This document shows, in pieces, positions 22,274-34,834 of a stretch of 64,000 bases of DNA. The notes below the pieces were generated by a model. It was not told the DNA's origin. It was given only the letters and a program-made list of their open reading frames with translations, and did no database searches. Position 1 is the first letter of the stretch. Each line of letters opens with the position of its first letter. The translations under genes were made by a program, and so were the position numbers. Source of the stretch: Saccharum officinarum (taxonomy: Eukaryota > Streptophyta > Magnoliopsida > Poales > Poaceae); NCBI GenBank assembly GCA_020631735.1, contig CM036167.1, positions 3,290,988-3,354,987 of the forward strand. The letters run 5' to 3'.

Positions 22274-24092
22274 TGAAGGACCGGAAATGGCGACCAGAGG
22301 GGGGAGTGAATGGGAGCCATAAATTTTCTTTCAAAATATTTTCGGCCACTGTCCCAAATCACCACCAAACACAGGTAAGTTATCGAAACTAAATTACTCA
22401 ATCCAACTGGTGACAAGAGCACTTAGACAAGATCCACACACCGGTAGAAAGCCAACACAAAAGGCGGAACTCAAAACGGAGATTGAACGCGCAAGATATG
22501 GAAGAAGAAGGAACTTGCATTGGGCAAAGCCGGCCTAGCCGGGATGGAGGGCCGGCCTAGCCGGGTTACCTCACTACTATGCCCAAACCTGGTCTAGCCG
22601 GGATGGAGGGCTGGCCTAGCCGGGTTGCCTCTCTACTATCCCCAACCCGGCCTAGCCGGGATGAGAACCCGGCCTAAGCTGGGATCCTAGCCTAGCCGGG
22701 ATGCGAAGGCGGCCTAGCCAGGTTGCGAAGAACAGAACACGAGAAAAACTGCCTCCAACCAAAAATCTCCCGATTTGCGGCCAAAACTTCACCAACTACC
22801 ACGAAACTTTGTAAGCATGATTACAAGGCAGTAGGGGAGCTACCTCTAAGAGGTCATCACCCAATTTGAAGCCAAACAACGGGAAATCAAAGGAACACGA
22901 AAATCACCAGTTCTTGAGACCTAGACCAAGAAATCGCCCGATCTACTTGCTCGTGAGGAATTGATGGATTTCCTTCGGTGGAAAGATTCTACTCACGACA
23001 TAGCACGAATCAAGGCAACAAAAATGAACCAAAAGGGTCTAGAAACGACGAATCAAAGGGAGAACTAGAGGGGAGAAAACAAAGAGCGCGAAGAACACAT
23101 CATGAACTCACAAATTGATTTCTCCGTCGAACTTCGGAGGACACCGGAGGATTCAGGACCTCCTTCCCTCAAAGATTCATGTTTCTTACACTAATCGGTG
23201 GATTAGTGGACCTCTCTCTCACACAAGCAACTAGAGGAAGAAACCCTATAAGAGAAAATGAAAAATGGAGGAGGTAGGAGAGGTGAGGAGTCAAGGGGGC
23301 TGCCATCCTCTATTTAATAGTTCTATTTTACATTCCCCTAAATGCCCCTGGATACATAAGAGCAAAACCATTTAGCCCAAGGGCGTAAAGGTCCAACCCG
23401 GTGTCATCTTCATCCGACGGCCACCGCGCCTCCTCACTGGTAGCTTCGCCTCGACGCGAACTCCCCGATGCCACCACGTGCCGTCTGTTCCTCCTTGGAA
23501 CCTCCGCCCGGGTTTTGAGGCCCAAACCCGTAAACCCGCCTCTGTTGGTTTTGAGGTCTAAACCACCAAACCGCTCGCGAGTAGCGTACTCCATACGCGT
23601 CCCCCGCCGATGGTTTTGAGGGCGAAACCACCAAACCCCCGATGTCGACGCGTGTCCGACCTCCCGCCAAGCATGACGCCTTCGCCTTCCTCCTTGACTC
23701 GGCCCACCAACCTCCGCCAAGTGCCACGACGCCATCGTCTCTATCTTGACTTGGCCGACGCCGTCTTCATCACCATGTACACTTGCACTCGTCGATGTCC
23801 CAAGTGTCAGCCACCACGGCTAGTCACCCGGCCTCTTGGTCTCTCGGTCCAAGCCTCACGTCCGCCCTTCACCACTCCCGGTCCGTCGGCACGGCACGTC
23901 CTCCTTGACCTTCACCTTGCCGTCGACTACCACCTCCATGCTCCACACCTGCACACCACGAGCCAAGAGACATGCACACATAGCTTTCGTCATGGTAGGG
24001 TTAGTCACCACTCAACTTACTTCGTGGATCACATTAACAATCACTCATCATAAAATGAACACACAAGGGTATCTGTCAACCTTATGTTCGCA
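22274..24092 (-). repeat. 5' LTR of the minus-strand Sirevirus
   Basis: It is 1819 bp and bounded by TG...CA. It matches 13135-14879 throughout with scattered substitutions, and it has an extra segment of about 75 bp at about 23440-23513 that is absent from the 3' LTR. It is followed by the target duplication CATAG. Confidence 0.95.
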
Positions 24093-24097
24093 CATAG

Positions 24098-25519
24098 CAG
24101 TTGTAGAGTACTATATATGTCTCAAGTGTTTTCTGAAAGCTAGGTCGACCTTTTTGGGAAGCCAAGTATGGCCTGGACGATCGAGATATCCTATGGGCTT
24201 TGGCAGGATCTCTCGAGAATAAAGCCAACAAAGAGAGACGATCTCGGTGTGCGCCGCTGCCCTTCCCTGCGCCAACCCCGATCGTCTACGAACAATCATT
24301 AGCGCTTGTGCGCGCGTGAAGGAATCATGGACGGCGACGACCTTTTCCTCCCTCCCTGCGCATTAGCTGAGCTGAGCTGAGATTGAGGCTTGCATGTGTG
24401 GCTGATGCAGCCCAGCCGCAAAGAAATGGGTATACTTTCTTAGTACTCTTCTCTTGTCACTCGCCCATCACCGCCCCCATCCCCAATAAACATGGCCGGC
24501 GTGGCGCGTACGGACGCGCAGGGCGCAGCCGCCATGAGACCATGCACATGTCCGGCCAAAGCTTCTCGCTGAATCTTTATAGAGTAGTGCTGGTAGGAAG
24601 CGACGCTGCTTTTTTGTGTGTTTGTGCATATATTCTTCCCCTTTCGTCCATGGACGCATCGTTCGATCCACTGCTGCTGCTGCCCTTTTCGTACTACTAA
24701 AAGCGATCTTCAACGACGATGTGGGCGTCAGGTTGCTTCGGCGTCTCGGCGATCGCAAATCGAGCTGCCCATGATTTGCACACATGCATGCACGTACGGT
24801 ACTTGATTGTATATAGAATATATATATTATATGTTTGTGTGTGATGGGACAAAAAAAACATGCAGCTAGGCCGCGGCTTGCTTCAGTTCCTTTCTTTTGT
24901 GAAGAGTGAAGACAATCCTACGTCTGACTCCTGGTACACAGTGAACCAAAATTTACCATGCATTTATGTGACCTAGCTCATGCTCATCCACCTACTATAG
25001 GTAAGTAGCACAATATTTGTGCAACCATTCGACGACCGTTCGAACTTTGAGGTGTAACTGTTTTGATAGTACGTATACGTACGCCACCATATGGTCGGGT
25101 CGAGCATGCATGTACACGGACTGCACGCTGCCAATCTGCCATGCGTACATTGCTTGTCCGCAAGAGGCCGGCCAGCTACAGAGGACTACGGCCAGCGTGC
25201 ACTGTAGGAGTGCGTGGCACCGTGCTGGTGCAAGCCGCAGCTAGCACTAGCTACTACTGGCTCGGTTTGCATGCATGCGTGCATGCAACAGGCATGTGAC
25301 GTGAGACCCACAGTGGTTGTCTTATATATGCCCATCATCAGACGCTTCATGTGCATACGCAAACGGCTGCTCCATACGTTCTGCTATTTGTCAGGCGTCC
25401 GCGCTGATCGGTCGACGACTCGACGTGTACAAGCAATTAAGCAAAGCGTGACGTGTACGTACGTACGTGTCTCGACAAAGCAGTGATATATGAAACTATT
25501 TGCGATCTTGGATTCTAGC
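24098..25519. other. Non-coding DNA
   Basis: No gene is supported. It is rich in GCATGC and ACGTACGT palindromic words near 25060-25470. No recognisable repeat ends, tRNA or conserved ORF are visible. It could be old host intergenic sequence. Confidence 0.45.
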
Positions 25520-26040
25520 ATGCAAACAAATACCCGATACCCGAATTACCCGAACCCCGGACCCAAATTACCCAAACCCGAGGTACCCGATCCCAAATTC
25601 GGATAGCGATTTTGATTACCCAAAATTAGTTTGGGTATTTCAGGTAGTATCCCCCGGTACCCGAACTACCCAAAGATTTATTTTTGTCTTTGTATTTATC
25701 ATGTGTTGTTAGTTGAACACTTTCACTTATCACTTTATTAGAATATAATTCTCTCTATTTGAATGAGTGACTGTAATATATTATTCTCTGGAAATTGTTG
25801 TTGAAATTCTATACAAATTGCTGCTGAAATTATGTATAGATCGCTACTGAAATTTAGTGTAGTTTGTTGTTTTCCATAAATTGGGTATATCGGGTAATAC
25901 CCAAACCCGAACCCAAATTATCGGGTACCCGAATTTACGGGTACTGTTTTTTCAGGGCTAAAATCGGGTAGCAGTTTTCATTACCCGAATTTTAAATTAC
26001 CGACCCGAAAAAATCAGGTAACCCGAACGCCCAGGCTTGG
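25520..26040. mobile_element. Non-autonomous DNA transposon remnant with ACCCGAA subterminal repeats
   Basis: Many copies of ACCCGAA/TTCGGGT-type words (TACCCGAAC, GGGTACCCG) are clustered at both flanks (25528-25680 and 25885-26035) around an AT-rich centre. The right end reads ACCCGAACGCCCAGGC. This arrangement is typical of hAT-type elements in plants. A matching left terminal repeat was not found, so the boundaries are approximate. Confidence 0.55.
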
Positions 26041-26269
26041 CTACAGTACGTCTTGGGGCAACCAGCCCGATCGATCTTCATTCATTGGTGTCCAGTGTCA
26101 CGCATAGCTACACTATATAGCGTATATATATAGTTGCATGTTCTTCATGTACACACATGGAAACTCTCGTATATGAACACACATCCCAAGTGAACGCTTG
26201 TAAGCGAGTGATGGGGAAGCAGATCCCTATGCACACATGCACACTACATACACCAGGAACGATGTTTAG

Positions 26270-26811
26270 ATAGACCACACTTTTTGGGAAGAGACGACCG
26301 CTCTATCAAAGACCATCTTTAAAGGCTTTAGAGAGGATCCGCCTCTGGAAATCGATTTCTAGAGGTGGTTAGCAACATAGCCCGACTCTAAAAATAGGTG
26401 CAGCACAAAACATCCCTTAATTAGGCGAAATTGGCGTGAAAGTTAATAGAAAAGGATAGCATCCCACACTTAGTAACGAGTGAACCTCTGTTGAAGTGGT
26501 AAGAGGGCTCACACGAGGCTTGAGGTTGGGAGTTTGTATTCTTCGTGAAAAACGTGAGGTGCTTCCCTAGTGGGCTTTCTGCCAGGATTACACTCTTTTT
26601 GCTATTTTTATGACTGTTTTTCATTTTCTGGAAAATGGTTTTTATAGGCGAGCCATATTTTGGACCACTTCTTGAAATCAATTTCAAGGGCGGTTGGCTA
26701 TCCACAATATAAATCACTCAATTATTTCTAGAGACACATGGATAGAGGTAGACGCGATAGCCACCTCTAAAAATTGATTTTGGCTGCGTCTACAAACCAT
26801 TTCCATAGTAG
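26270..26811. mobile_element. CACTA-like (En/Spm) remnant
   Basis: It has repeated subterminal words such as AGAGGTGGTTAGC on the left and GCCACCTCTAAAAATTG on the right in opposite orientation. The right edge CCATAGTAGTAGC is a degraded CACTA terminus (reverse complement GCTACTACTATGG). The left terminus is not clear and no transposase is present. Confidence 0.5.
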
Positions 26812-29492
26812 TAGCACAAACATCATATATCCTATGATGAGCATCTTCGAGAGAGCGGATTGCCTGACCTAAATAATTTATCACAATGGTGTCGTTGTTG
26901 ACAAACATGTCACCTACCAACACTCATGCACACCTCTCCTTATGATGGCTCCGAGAGACTAGGCGGGCAGAGAGATTTCCGAGAAGTCATAGTCACCTTG
27001 TTATCGACTAGACTAGCACGTAGTTCACTTACGAATCAAATAATGTTAAATAAAAAAATAGTGTCCCGTACGTGTTGTGTTGAGTCAGAGATTCTACCTA
27101 AATGGATGGATTCTATCCCCAGTGAATTTGACCAACGGAGATACACTCAATTTATTTATTGGTGAGCATAACAAATATCAATGTCTGATATGTTGGTCCT
27201 AGCTAGCTAGCTTGATTTGGCTCTTTATTCCTTCGGATTTGATCTGATGTTTTATTTGGTTGGTAGCCTAGCGTTTGCAAGATGATTGTCGTCCTATGTA
27301 AAAGTAGTGAATAGCAAGATAGTATATAGCAATGATTACTTGATTAACGATCTTTAATGTGTAAGAGCAGAGATGGGTATGTACTTGTGTCATCAATGTT
27401 AGCGAGGACAGATGTTCCCATTATGGCCCGAAATATTTGTACCACTCAACATACAGTATCACGAGTACGTACATGCATGCAGTCCAATTCTCAATCACTT
27501 GACGTTTTCCTCATCACTTGTAGTGCATGCGCTAGTTCAACTACCGTAGTAAAGTTAAGAAGGAAGTGAGAACACAGCATGCAATGAAAAATGCGTGCAC
27601 GCAGGGACCATGTATCCAATCCAAGAAATTAAAAAAACAGTAATCCACTGCACGCCCGGGTTAAATACAGTGAGGAGACAGAAGCTCATGATTAGTTGCG
27701 TACGCGGAGCGTGCATGGATCGGAGGAGGGCCAAGGATTAACAGCAAAGCAAGCAACCCAGTTTGATCTTGAATTCTTGATCACTGCGGCCTGCCGGGTG
27801 TGTGGTTCCTTTGGTTTCAAGCTAAGCTGCGTGCTCGCTTGGCAAGCACAGGCTCGCTCGTTAGCTCAGCTCACATCCATCATCGCGCGCTTTATGCATG
27901 CATGTGTCATTGTGTGTGCAACAGCAATTGCGACGGGGGAATAATTGCATGCGGTTAGCTGCCTCTGTTCTCTCTCGTGTTCGGGCGCGCGGGCCCTCAC
28001 ATCGCTTTTGGCATTACCAAACGTAACGCAGCACAGAGCGTGCCCACCATGCATGTCTGCTGCCGGCCGGCCGGCCCTGTCGGTCGTCCATCGGCCGGCC
28101 ACGGCCAGTCAGGGCCAGCCTTCTCAGACCTCTCACTAGAGGAACCGCCGGACGCGGGGCCTTGTAGCTGCTTCTGTTGTTCGCTCAATTTCATGCTCCG
28201 TCCGGCCGCGGCCGTCCACTGATTCATCCACAGAACGCCCGCTACCAAACTCCAGTTATTCCATGGATCAATCCATGTTGGTTTCAATCTAGTTTGAGCT
28301 TGTGTACGTACTCCGTAGCAAGCTGGAGACGGCTAGCTTCAATTCAGAGAATCAGAGTGTACGTACGCGTGGCCTTTTTGCTTGGAGTTTTCTGTGTTTT
28401 TATTAGCCAGCAGGACACTCGCCGGCCGGGCTGCCCTGTAGAATGGTGGCGCATAAGTAGATCTACGTGTGCATGGCGATGAGCCACCTGTGCATGCCAA
28501 CTACCTTCTCGAAGCCAAAGGGGGTGCGCGTACGCATACATATGCCTCGGCCTCGCAGCTAGACGAGACGATGACCACGTCTTGTTCTGGCCGTTGCTTA
28601 TGCATGTTCCGATCCGCTTCTTGTATCCAGTCACCCCAAGCCCGCCCTTCTGCCGCGCCCTACAAAGAACAATCCGTACACGGCCAAAGAGGCCGGATGC
28701 ATGACAGCCCTACAAGAAGATAAATAGATGGCCAAGAAATTGAACATTTGTCTACATTTCCGCAGCTGAGGACAGAAGTAGTATGTGTTATGTACATACC
28801 GTGTGTGTAGCTGGCCTGCATCGATCCCAGTTAGACCTTGCTTGGATGCATGTGTATCCACTTTAAACCACATGTGTTAGAGTGGATTTGAATGGAACTT
28901 AGTTTAATTTCACTTCAATCCATCTCAACACATGTGGGTTGAGGCCTTAAGCACGAGTGCTTGCGGTAACACTGCTGGCTCGTCTGCCATTTTTTCCACT
29001 TCTGTTACACTCTTGTTCTCGTCTATATGTATATCATAATGCATGACCTACTGAATTTGGTCAGGCCCAAGAGATGCCACAGGAAGAGGCATGCAGTCAA
29101 ACCTATCTTATCTGTTTTTGATGCACCTAAGTTCAGGCAAAACTTTACAGAATGAGCTGCTCTTTTCACCGAGAAATAGGCAATGGCAGGGATGGCAACA
29201 ACTTTGCGTGGCCTGCTCAGCCTTTTTGTTTTTGGCTCGTTTCTTCCTATGTGGTTCAGTGGTTGCGTGCAGTGGTGCAGTGCCAATCATAAATGTGTTC
29301 TTTAAGGATTTCTGTTACTATGTGTTTGTTGCATGAGATGTTTCAATATAATAATTATGATTCTGATAGTCCTAGGATTAACAATAAATATATATGTACT
29401 GAAATGCACATGCTGGATATGTACGTATATGTATCCCTGCATGGTGCATCTAGGGGGACGACTGTACAGGCCTGCAGCGCCTGGTGAACATT
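26812..29492. other. Non-coding DNA left of the outer Copia element
   Basis: No gene is supported over 2.7 kb. 27590-28620 is GC-richer, with clusters of GCCGGCC, but no conserved ORF. A short MITE-like segment is at 28832-28950. Small ORFs do not resemble known proteins. Confidence 0.5.
28832..28950. mobile_element. Possible short MITE
   Basis: ACCACATGTGTTAGAGTGGATTT near the left is mirrored by an inverted counterpart (CCATCTCAACACATGTGGGTTGAGG) near the right, and the outer words (AGACCTTGCTTGG / GAGGCCTTAAG) are loosely inverted. It resembles a common grass MITE with CACATGTG words. The family assignment is uncertain. Confidence 0.4.
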
Positions 29493-29497
29493 GAACA

Positions 29498-30242
29498 TGC
29501 TGGATATATTGTGGGCCTGACCCATATTATATTTAATAAATCAATAAACTCTATGGTATGTAACATTAGACGGTGTATGGTTTTATATTCTAGGGGAATT
29601 TGACTAAATGTTGACTCGACTTATATGGTTGGAATTTATCCATCTATATTGAGAAGCTAAGAAAAGGACAAAGGCATGTCACGCGCACGTGCGTGCCGCC
29701 GCCGGCGGCGGTCGGGCCGTGGGCGTGGGCGTGGCGAGGCGAGGCTCTGAGACACATACCCGATGGCTTTCCCCGTCCTGTGACTCTACGTGCACAGAGC
29801 CGCAGAAGAGTAGGTGCCTCTGGAACCCTTGTCCGCCTGAGAACCCTGCTCGGGGTGTGCGGCAATTAGGTTTTTGGGGAGCATTACCGCGACTACTCAT
29901 GTCTTCTTCTGTGACGCTTGCGGGACTGCTCGGCACGGCGAACCTCTTCCTGCATCGCCTGTGGTCCACGACTTCGAGCAGCGCACTAGTCCGCACACCA
30001 TGATTGGAGGTGCAAGTGCGAGTGGAGCCTCCGATGCCCTCGGCATGGGACCCTCCTCTTGGTACACTCGCAACTCATCTTTTGTCTTATTCATAATATG
30101 TGTTCTTTCTGTTACGATTGGTATGTCATGTTTACATGTTCTAGCTCTTGTTAATGATACACACATGCACATATATGTTGTCACAAACCCGCTGTTATTT
30201 TTCTGGATTAAAATGACTTGGAAAATGCCTAAATTTCTAACA
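29498..30242 (+). repeat. 5' LTR of the outer Copia element
   Basis: It begins TGCTGGATATATTGTGGG and ends AAATTTCTAACA. It is 745 bp. Relative to the 3' LTR it lacks about 240 bp that are present at about 53140-53375, probably a deletion in this copy. Confidence 0.94.
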
Positions 30243-30260
30243 ATCTAAAAACCTAATGTT

Positions 30261-31130
30261 ATGCAATTTTCTCTCAATGGTTTTGCTGCTGCCTTGAAGC
30301 CAAATACCTTTGAAGGGAAAATTTTCATGATATGGCGTGCCAAAATGGAGTTGCGGTTGACTATTATGAATTGCTATCACGCTGCATAGGGGAAGCCTGA
30401 GACTCTTACTCCTGAGGAGGAGCAAAAGTTTCGGGTTGCCGATAACCTGTTTTGAGGCACTATAATTTGTACTCTTCATAGCAAGTATGAGAAAAACTAC
30501 ATATCTTGCACATCAGGCAAAGAATTATGGGATGCTCTTGAGACAAAGTTTGGAGTTTTTTATGCTGGCAGCGAGATGTATCTCATGGAGCAGTTGTATG
30601 ACTACAAAATGGTTGAGAACCATTCTGTAGTTGAACAGGCCCATGAGATACACGCGCTAGCTAAGCAACTGGAACTTTTTTCCATGTCTTTTGCCCGACA
30701 AGTTTGTGGCCAGCGGTATAATCGCTAAGTTGCCACCTTCTTGGAGGGATTTTGCTACTTCTCTAAAACATAAGATACAAGAGTTTAGCATGGCTGAGCT
30801 TATTGGATCTCTTGATGTTGAGGAGAGGGCGAGAGCAAAGGACAATCGTGGAAAAGGGGTTGAGTCCTCTGCTGCAAATGTGATGCAAAAAAAACTCATT
30901 TGCATTCCGTAATAACAAAAAGAAGAAAAACAAGCAAGAGAATAACACAAAGCATAAGCAGACTACTGAGTTTAAGAAGAAAACACAACAAGAAATGTGG
31001 AGGTTGCTTTATTTACGGAAGTGATGAGCATTGGGCAAGTGCGTGCCTAGACCGCAAATATAAGCAAGAAAAAAAATCAGCAAACATGGTGACAAGCAAG
31101 ACTAGAGGAGAACATCTGGGTATGGTAATC
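30261..31130 (+). pseudogene. gag: Outer Copia gag, multiply broken
   Basis: The start is the ATG at 30261 (MQFSLNGFAAALKP). The gag domain (KELWDALETKFGVFYAGSEMY, then KLPPSWRDFATSLKHKIQEF) is recognisable at about 30510-30800, although stops at about 30387 and 30454 and a frameshift near 30690 interrupt it. The zinc knuckle at about 31000-31050 is degenerate: the second Cys is replaced by Tyr in CFIYGSDEHWASAC. It cannot make a working nucleocapsid. Confidence 0.85.
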
Positions 31131-31159
31131 TTTTACCTTTTGTTCTTTCAGTTTGTCAT

Positions 31160-33722
31160 TCACCTGAGTGGTGGATTGATAGCGGCATCAATATTCATGT
31201 ATGTGCTGATATTTTTTTGTTTGCTTCCTATCAGATCGGCGGGACTAGAGCCTTGCTGATGGGGAACAGCTCGCATGCACGTGTTCTTGGTGTTGGTACG
31301 GTCGTTCTAAAGTTTACTTCGAGAAAGACGGTGCTATTGAAGAACGTGCAGCATGTACCCTCCATCAAGAAGAATCTTTTTAGTGGCTCTTTGATGTGTT
31401 GTGACGGCTTTAAGATTGTGCTTGAGTCCAACAAATGTGCTGTGTCAAGACATGGTACTTTTGTTGGTAAAAGTTATGATTGCGGAGGTCTGTTTCATTT
31501 ATCTTTGCTTGATGATGTGTGTAATAAGTTAGTAAACACTATTAATATTTCGAATGAGTCAAATTTATGGCATTCACGTCTATGTCATGTTAATTTTGGA
31601 TGTCTCATGCGGTTAGCAAATATGAATTTAATCCCAAAATTTAACTTGGTCAAAGGTTCTAAATGTCATATGTGTATGCAATCTAAACAATCGCGCAAGC
31701 CTCACAAAGGCTGCTGAGGCAAGGAATCTGGCACCATTAGAACTCGTTCACTCTGATCTATGCGAAATGAATGGCGATTTGACTAAAGGCGGAAAACGAT
31801 ACTTTATGACTTTTATAGATGATTGTACTAGATTTTTTTACGTGTATCTACTGAAAATAAAAGATGAAGCGTTGAATTATTTTAAGGCCCATAAAGCTAA
31901 AGTAGAAAATCATCTTGAGAGAAAAATTAAACGGTTAAGGTCTGATCGAGGTGGAGAATATTTTTCTAGTGATTTTTCTGAATTCTGTGTGGAACATGGT
32001 ATTATTCATGAGAGGACACCGTCATACTCACCACATTCTAATGGAATTGTCGAAAGAAAGAACCGCACTCTAGGACACCGCCACACTCACCAAATCTAAT
32101 GGAATTGTCGAAAGAAAGAACCACACTCTAACTGAGTTAGTGAATGCCATGCTGGATATTGCAGGACTATCTAAGGAATGGTGGGGTGAGGCGATTTTGA
32201 TAGCTTGTCATATCCTAAATAGAGTTCCTACAAAGAATAAAGAAATCACACCATTTGAGGAATGAGAAAAGAGAATATTAAATCTCTCATATTTAAAAAC
32301 TTGGAGTTGATTGGCCAAAGTAAATGTGCCGATCAACAAGAAGCGCAAACTTGGGCCTAAAACTGTTAACTGTGTATTCCTTGGTTATGCTATTCACAAT
32401 GTTGGATATAGGTTCTTAATTATAAATTCTAAAGTGACGGACATAAATGTTGGTACAATAATGGAGTCTAGAGACGCTACATTTTTTGAGAATGAGTTTC
32501 CCATGAAAATTGCACCTAACACTACTAATCATAAATCTATAATTCCTCACGAGCATGAGAATTTTATTCCGGTAGAACAAGTTGAGGAACCCCATACACA
32601 AAATTCAGAGGAGGATGACACTATAGTCACAAGAAAGAGCAAGAGACAGAGGATTACAAAGTCCTTTGGTGATGACTATATTGTGTACCTTGTGGAGGAT
32701 ACACCAACGACCATTGAAGAGGCATATACCTCTCTTGATGCTGACTTATGAAAGGAAGCAGTATGGAGTGAGATGGATTCTATCATGTGTCTAATGGAAC
32801 TTGGAAAATTGTTGATCGTCCTTATGGATGCAAACCTATAGGGTGCAAATGGGTGTTCAAAAAAAAGCTTAGGCCTGATGGTACTATCCAGAGGTACAAG
32901 GCAAGGCTTGTGGCCAAGGGTTATACTCAAAAGGAGGGTAAAGACTTCTTTGATACTTATTCACCGGTTACCCGATTGACTACAATTCGAGTGTTGCTTT
33001 CCCTAATAGCCTCCTATGGTCTTATTATTCATCAAATGGATGTTAAGATAGCTTTCCTAAATAGAGAGTTGGAGGAGGAGATCTATATGGATCAGCCAGA
33101 TGGATTTACAACAAATAGTCAAGAGGGCAAGGTGTGTAAGTTGTTAAAGTCATTGTATGGTCTAAAACTAGCCCCTAAGCAGTGGCATGAGAAATTTGAC
33201 AAAACTTTAACATCTATTAGCTTTGTTGTGAATGAAGCTGACAAATGTGTGTATTATCGGTATGGTGGGGGTGAAGGAGTTATTCTGTGCTTATATGTTG
33301 ATGACATACTGATCTTTGGCTCTAGCCTCAAAGTGATTGAGGAGGTGAAGAAATTTTATCTAATAATTTTGAGATGAAAGATTTGGGAGAAGCTGATGTT
33401 ATTCTTAATATTAAGCTTTTAAGAGAAGGTGATGGTGGGGTAACTTTGTTACAATCCCACTATGTGGAAAAGGTACTTAGTTGCTTTGGGTTTAGTGATT
33501 GTCAGCCTACTCCTACAGCTTATGACCCTAGTGTGCTATTGAGGAAAAATTAGAGAATAGCAAGGGATCAATTGAGATATTCCTAGATCATTGGTTGGCT
33601 CATGTATCTTTCTAGTGCAACAAGGCCTGACATCTCATTTACTGTGTGCATGCTGAGCCGATTTATGTCAAACCCGGGAGATGATCATTGACGTGCTCTT
33701 GAGAGAGTGATGCGCTATCTAA
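31160..33722 (+). pseudogene. pol: Outer Copia pol, N-terminal part (protease, integrase, reverse transcriptase)
   Basis: The protease motif (WWIDSG) is near 31172-31190 and is followed by a frameshift. The integrase zinc-binding segment (LWHSRLCHVNF ... CHMC) is at about 31565-31680. The integrase core (FMTFIDDCTRFFYVYLL, then RSDRGGEYF) is at about 31800-31960. A 59-bp tandem duplication at 32014-32130 disrupts the frame. Reverse transcriptase spans about 32800-33720 with MDVKIAFLNRELEEEIYM and the catalytic YVDD at about 33294-33308. At 33722 the element is interrupted by the Sirevirus array. It resumes at 47891. Confidence 0.92.
32014..32130 (+). repeat. Tandem duplication inside the integrase region
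   Basis: Copy 1 is 32014-32072 and copy 2 is 32073-32130. They are adjacent and near identical, and copy 2 is one base shorter, so the reading frame is lost. Confidence 0.88.
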
Positions 33723-33742
33723 AATGATCATCGCTCTCTCAA

Positions 33743-34774
33743 GAGCGGTAGAGAAGGGTTTGGGTTCTTCTCTCCCTCCCGCCGAGCTTGCGAGGCGGGA
33801 TTCGGCGCTTTTTGGAGAAGTGAAATGCCTATTTTCTACTGCGCCGGAAGTTGGAAAAGAAACGGAGGCGAACGGAGGTCACTGCGGTGACCGGACGCTG
33901 CATCGGACGTGGTCACGGTTTGACCAGCATGTCCGGTCAGTTCATTCGGTCACTACGCCTAGGGTTAGTGACCGGACGCTGGTCTGGCCTGACCAGCGTG
34001 TCCGGTCAGTTCACCTGTGCGCAGAAGCAGAGTGAGCGAAAGGCGTGTCCAGTCCTTCACAGAACCGGCGCGTCCGGTCAGGCGTCCAGAGGGGCAGAGA
34101 GCAGCGGAGTGATGATCGAACGCGAGGCACGTCCGGTCATGTACGATCGGACGCGTCCGGTCGTTGAGGGAGCTTATGGGACTCAAACCGGACGCTGGCC
34201 TATCGCGTCCGGTCATTCGCTTGGGCTCGCAATTGGAGATTGTTGGAGCCCTCACCAAGTGTTGTAAGAGGTTCTTGATCCTTCTCCGTGGGAGTTTGCA
34301 AATTGGATACTCTAGTGGAGCTCGTGGCTTGGAGGATCCCCATCTTGTGTGCGGTTGTGCGGCGCCCGCCGAGGGCTCGACTCTTGATAGTCGCTTAGCT
34401 CGTGAACCGACAAGTGGGTGTATTGCCACAACGGGGAGTAGCTTGCCAGGAAGCAAGTGAACCTCGGGATAAATTCTTGTGTCATTCTCTTCCCGAGGAT
34501 TTCTCTTGTGTCATTGATTGATTGATACTTCTCATCTCTACACGGCGGTATAATCTCTCGAAGCTCTTCTCTCGTATTACTTCTTGTTTCTAGCTTATAG
34601 TTGTTGTTGTGTTTAGTGGATAGCCTTGTCTAGACTTGTGTAGGTGGCTTGCTTAATTAGTTAGAGCTAGTGCTTTTGCTTCGCCACCTTTCGTACTAAC
34701 TTGTGGTTAAGTGTTTATTGTAGAAGTTTTAATTAGGCTATTCACCCCCACCTCTAGCCTATTTGGACCTTACA
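33743..34774 (+). repeat. LTR-A of the Sirevirus array (5'-truncated)
   Basis: It corresponds to 41614-42644 of LTR-B and ends ACCTTACA two bases before a primer-binding site (34777-34788, TGGTATCGGAGC). It contains the GCGTCCGGT/ACCGGACGC repeat array but lacks the segment with the TATA box that is present in LTR-C. Confidence 0.93.
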
Positions 34775-34834
34775 AGTGGTATCGGAGCCGAGGCACCGTT
34801 TATTTGAGGCTTAACAACCTACGGTGAAAAAGAA

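Larger units (their letters stand above)
13135..24092 (-). mobile_element. Complete Sirevirus-type Ty1/Copia element, decayed
   Basis: Two LTRs (13135-14879 and 22274-24092) in direct orientation flank a 7.4-kb interior. The 5-bp target duplication CATAG is perfect (13130-13134 and 24093-24097). Integrase precedes reverse transcriptase, which marks Copia. The very long gag and the repeated polypurine-like motifs (TGTCAACAAGGGGGAG and relatives, minus strand, about 15250-15322) upstream of the 3' LTR are known traits of Sireviruses. Total length is 10,958 bp. Gag and pol are both broken in several places. I saw no clear env-like ORF between pol and the 3' LTR. Confidence 0.95.

Noticed and set aside
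24383..25486. Several small ORFs that might be a host gene
   Set aside because: They have no recognisable domains, overlap in different frames and lack plausible exon structure.
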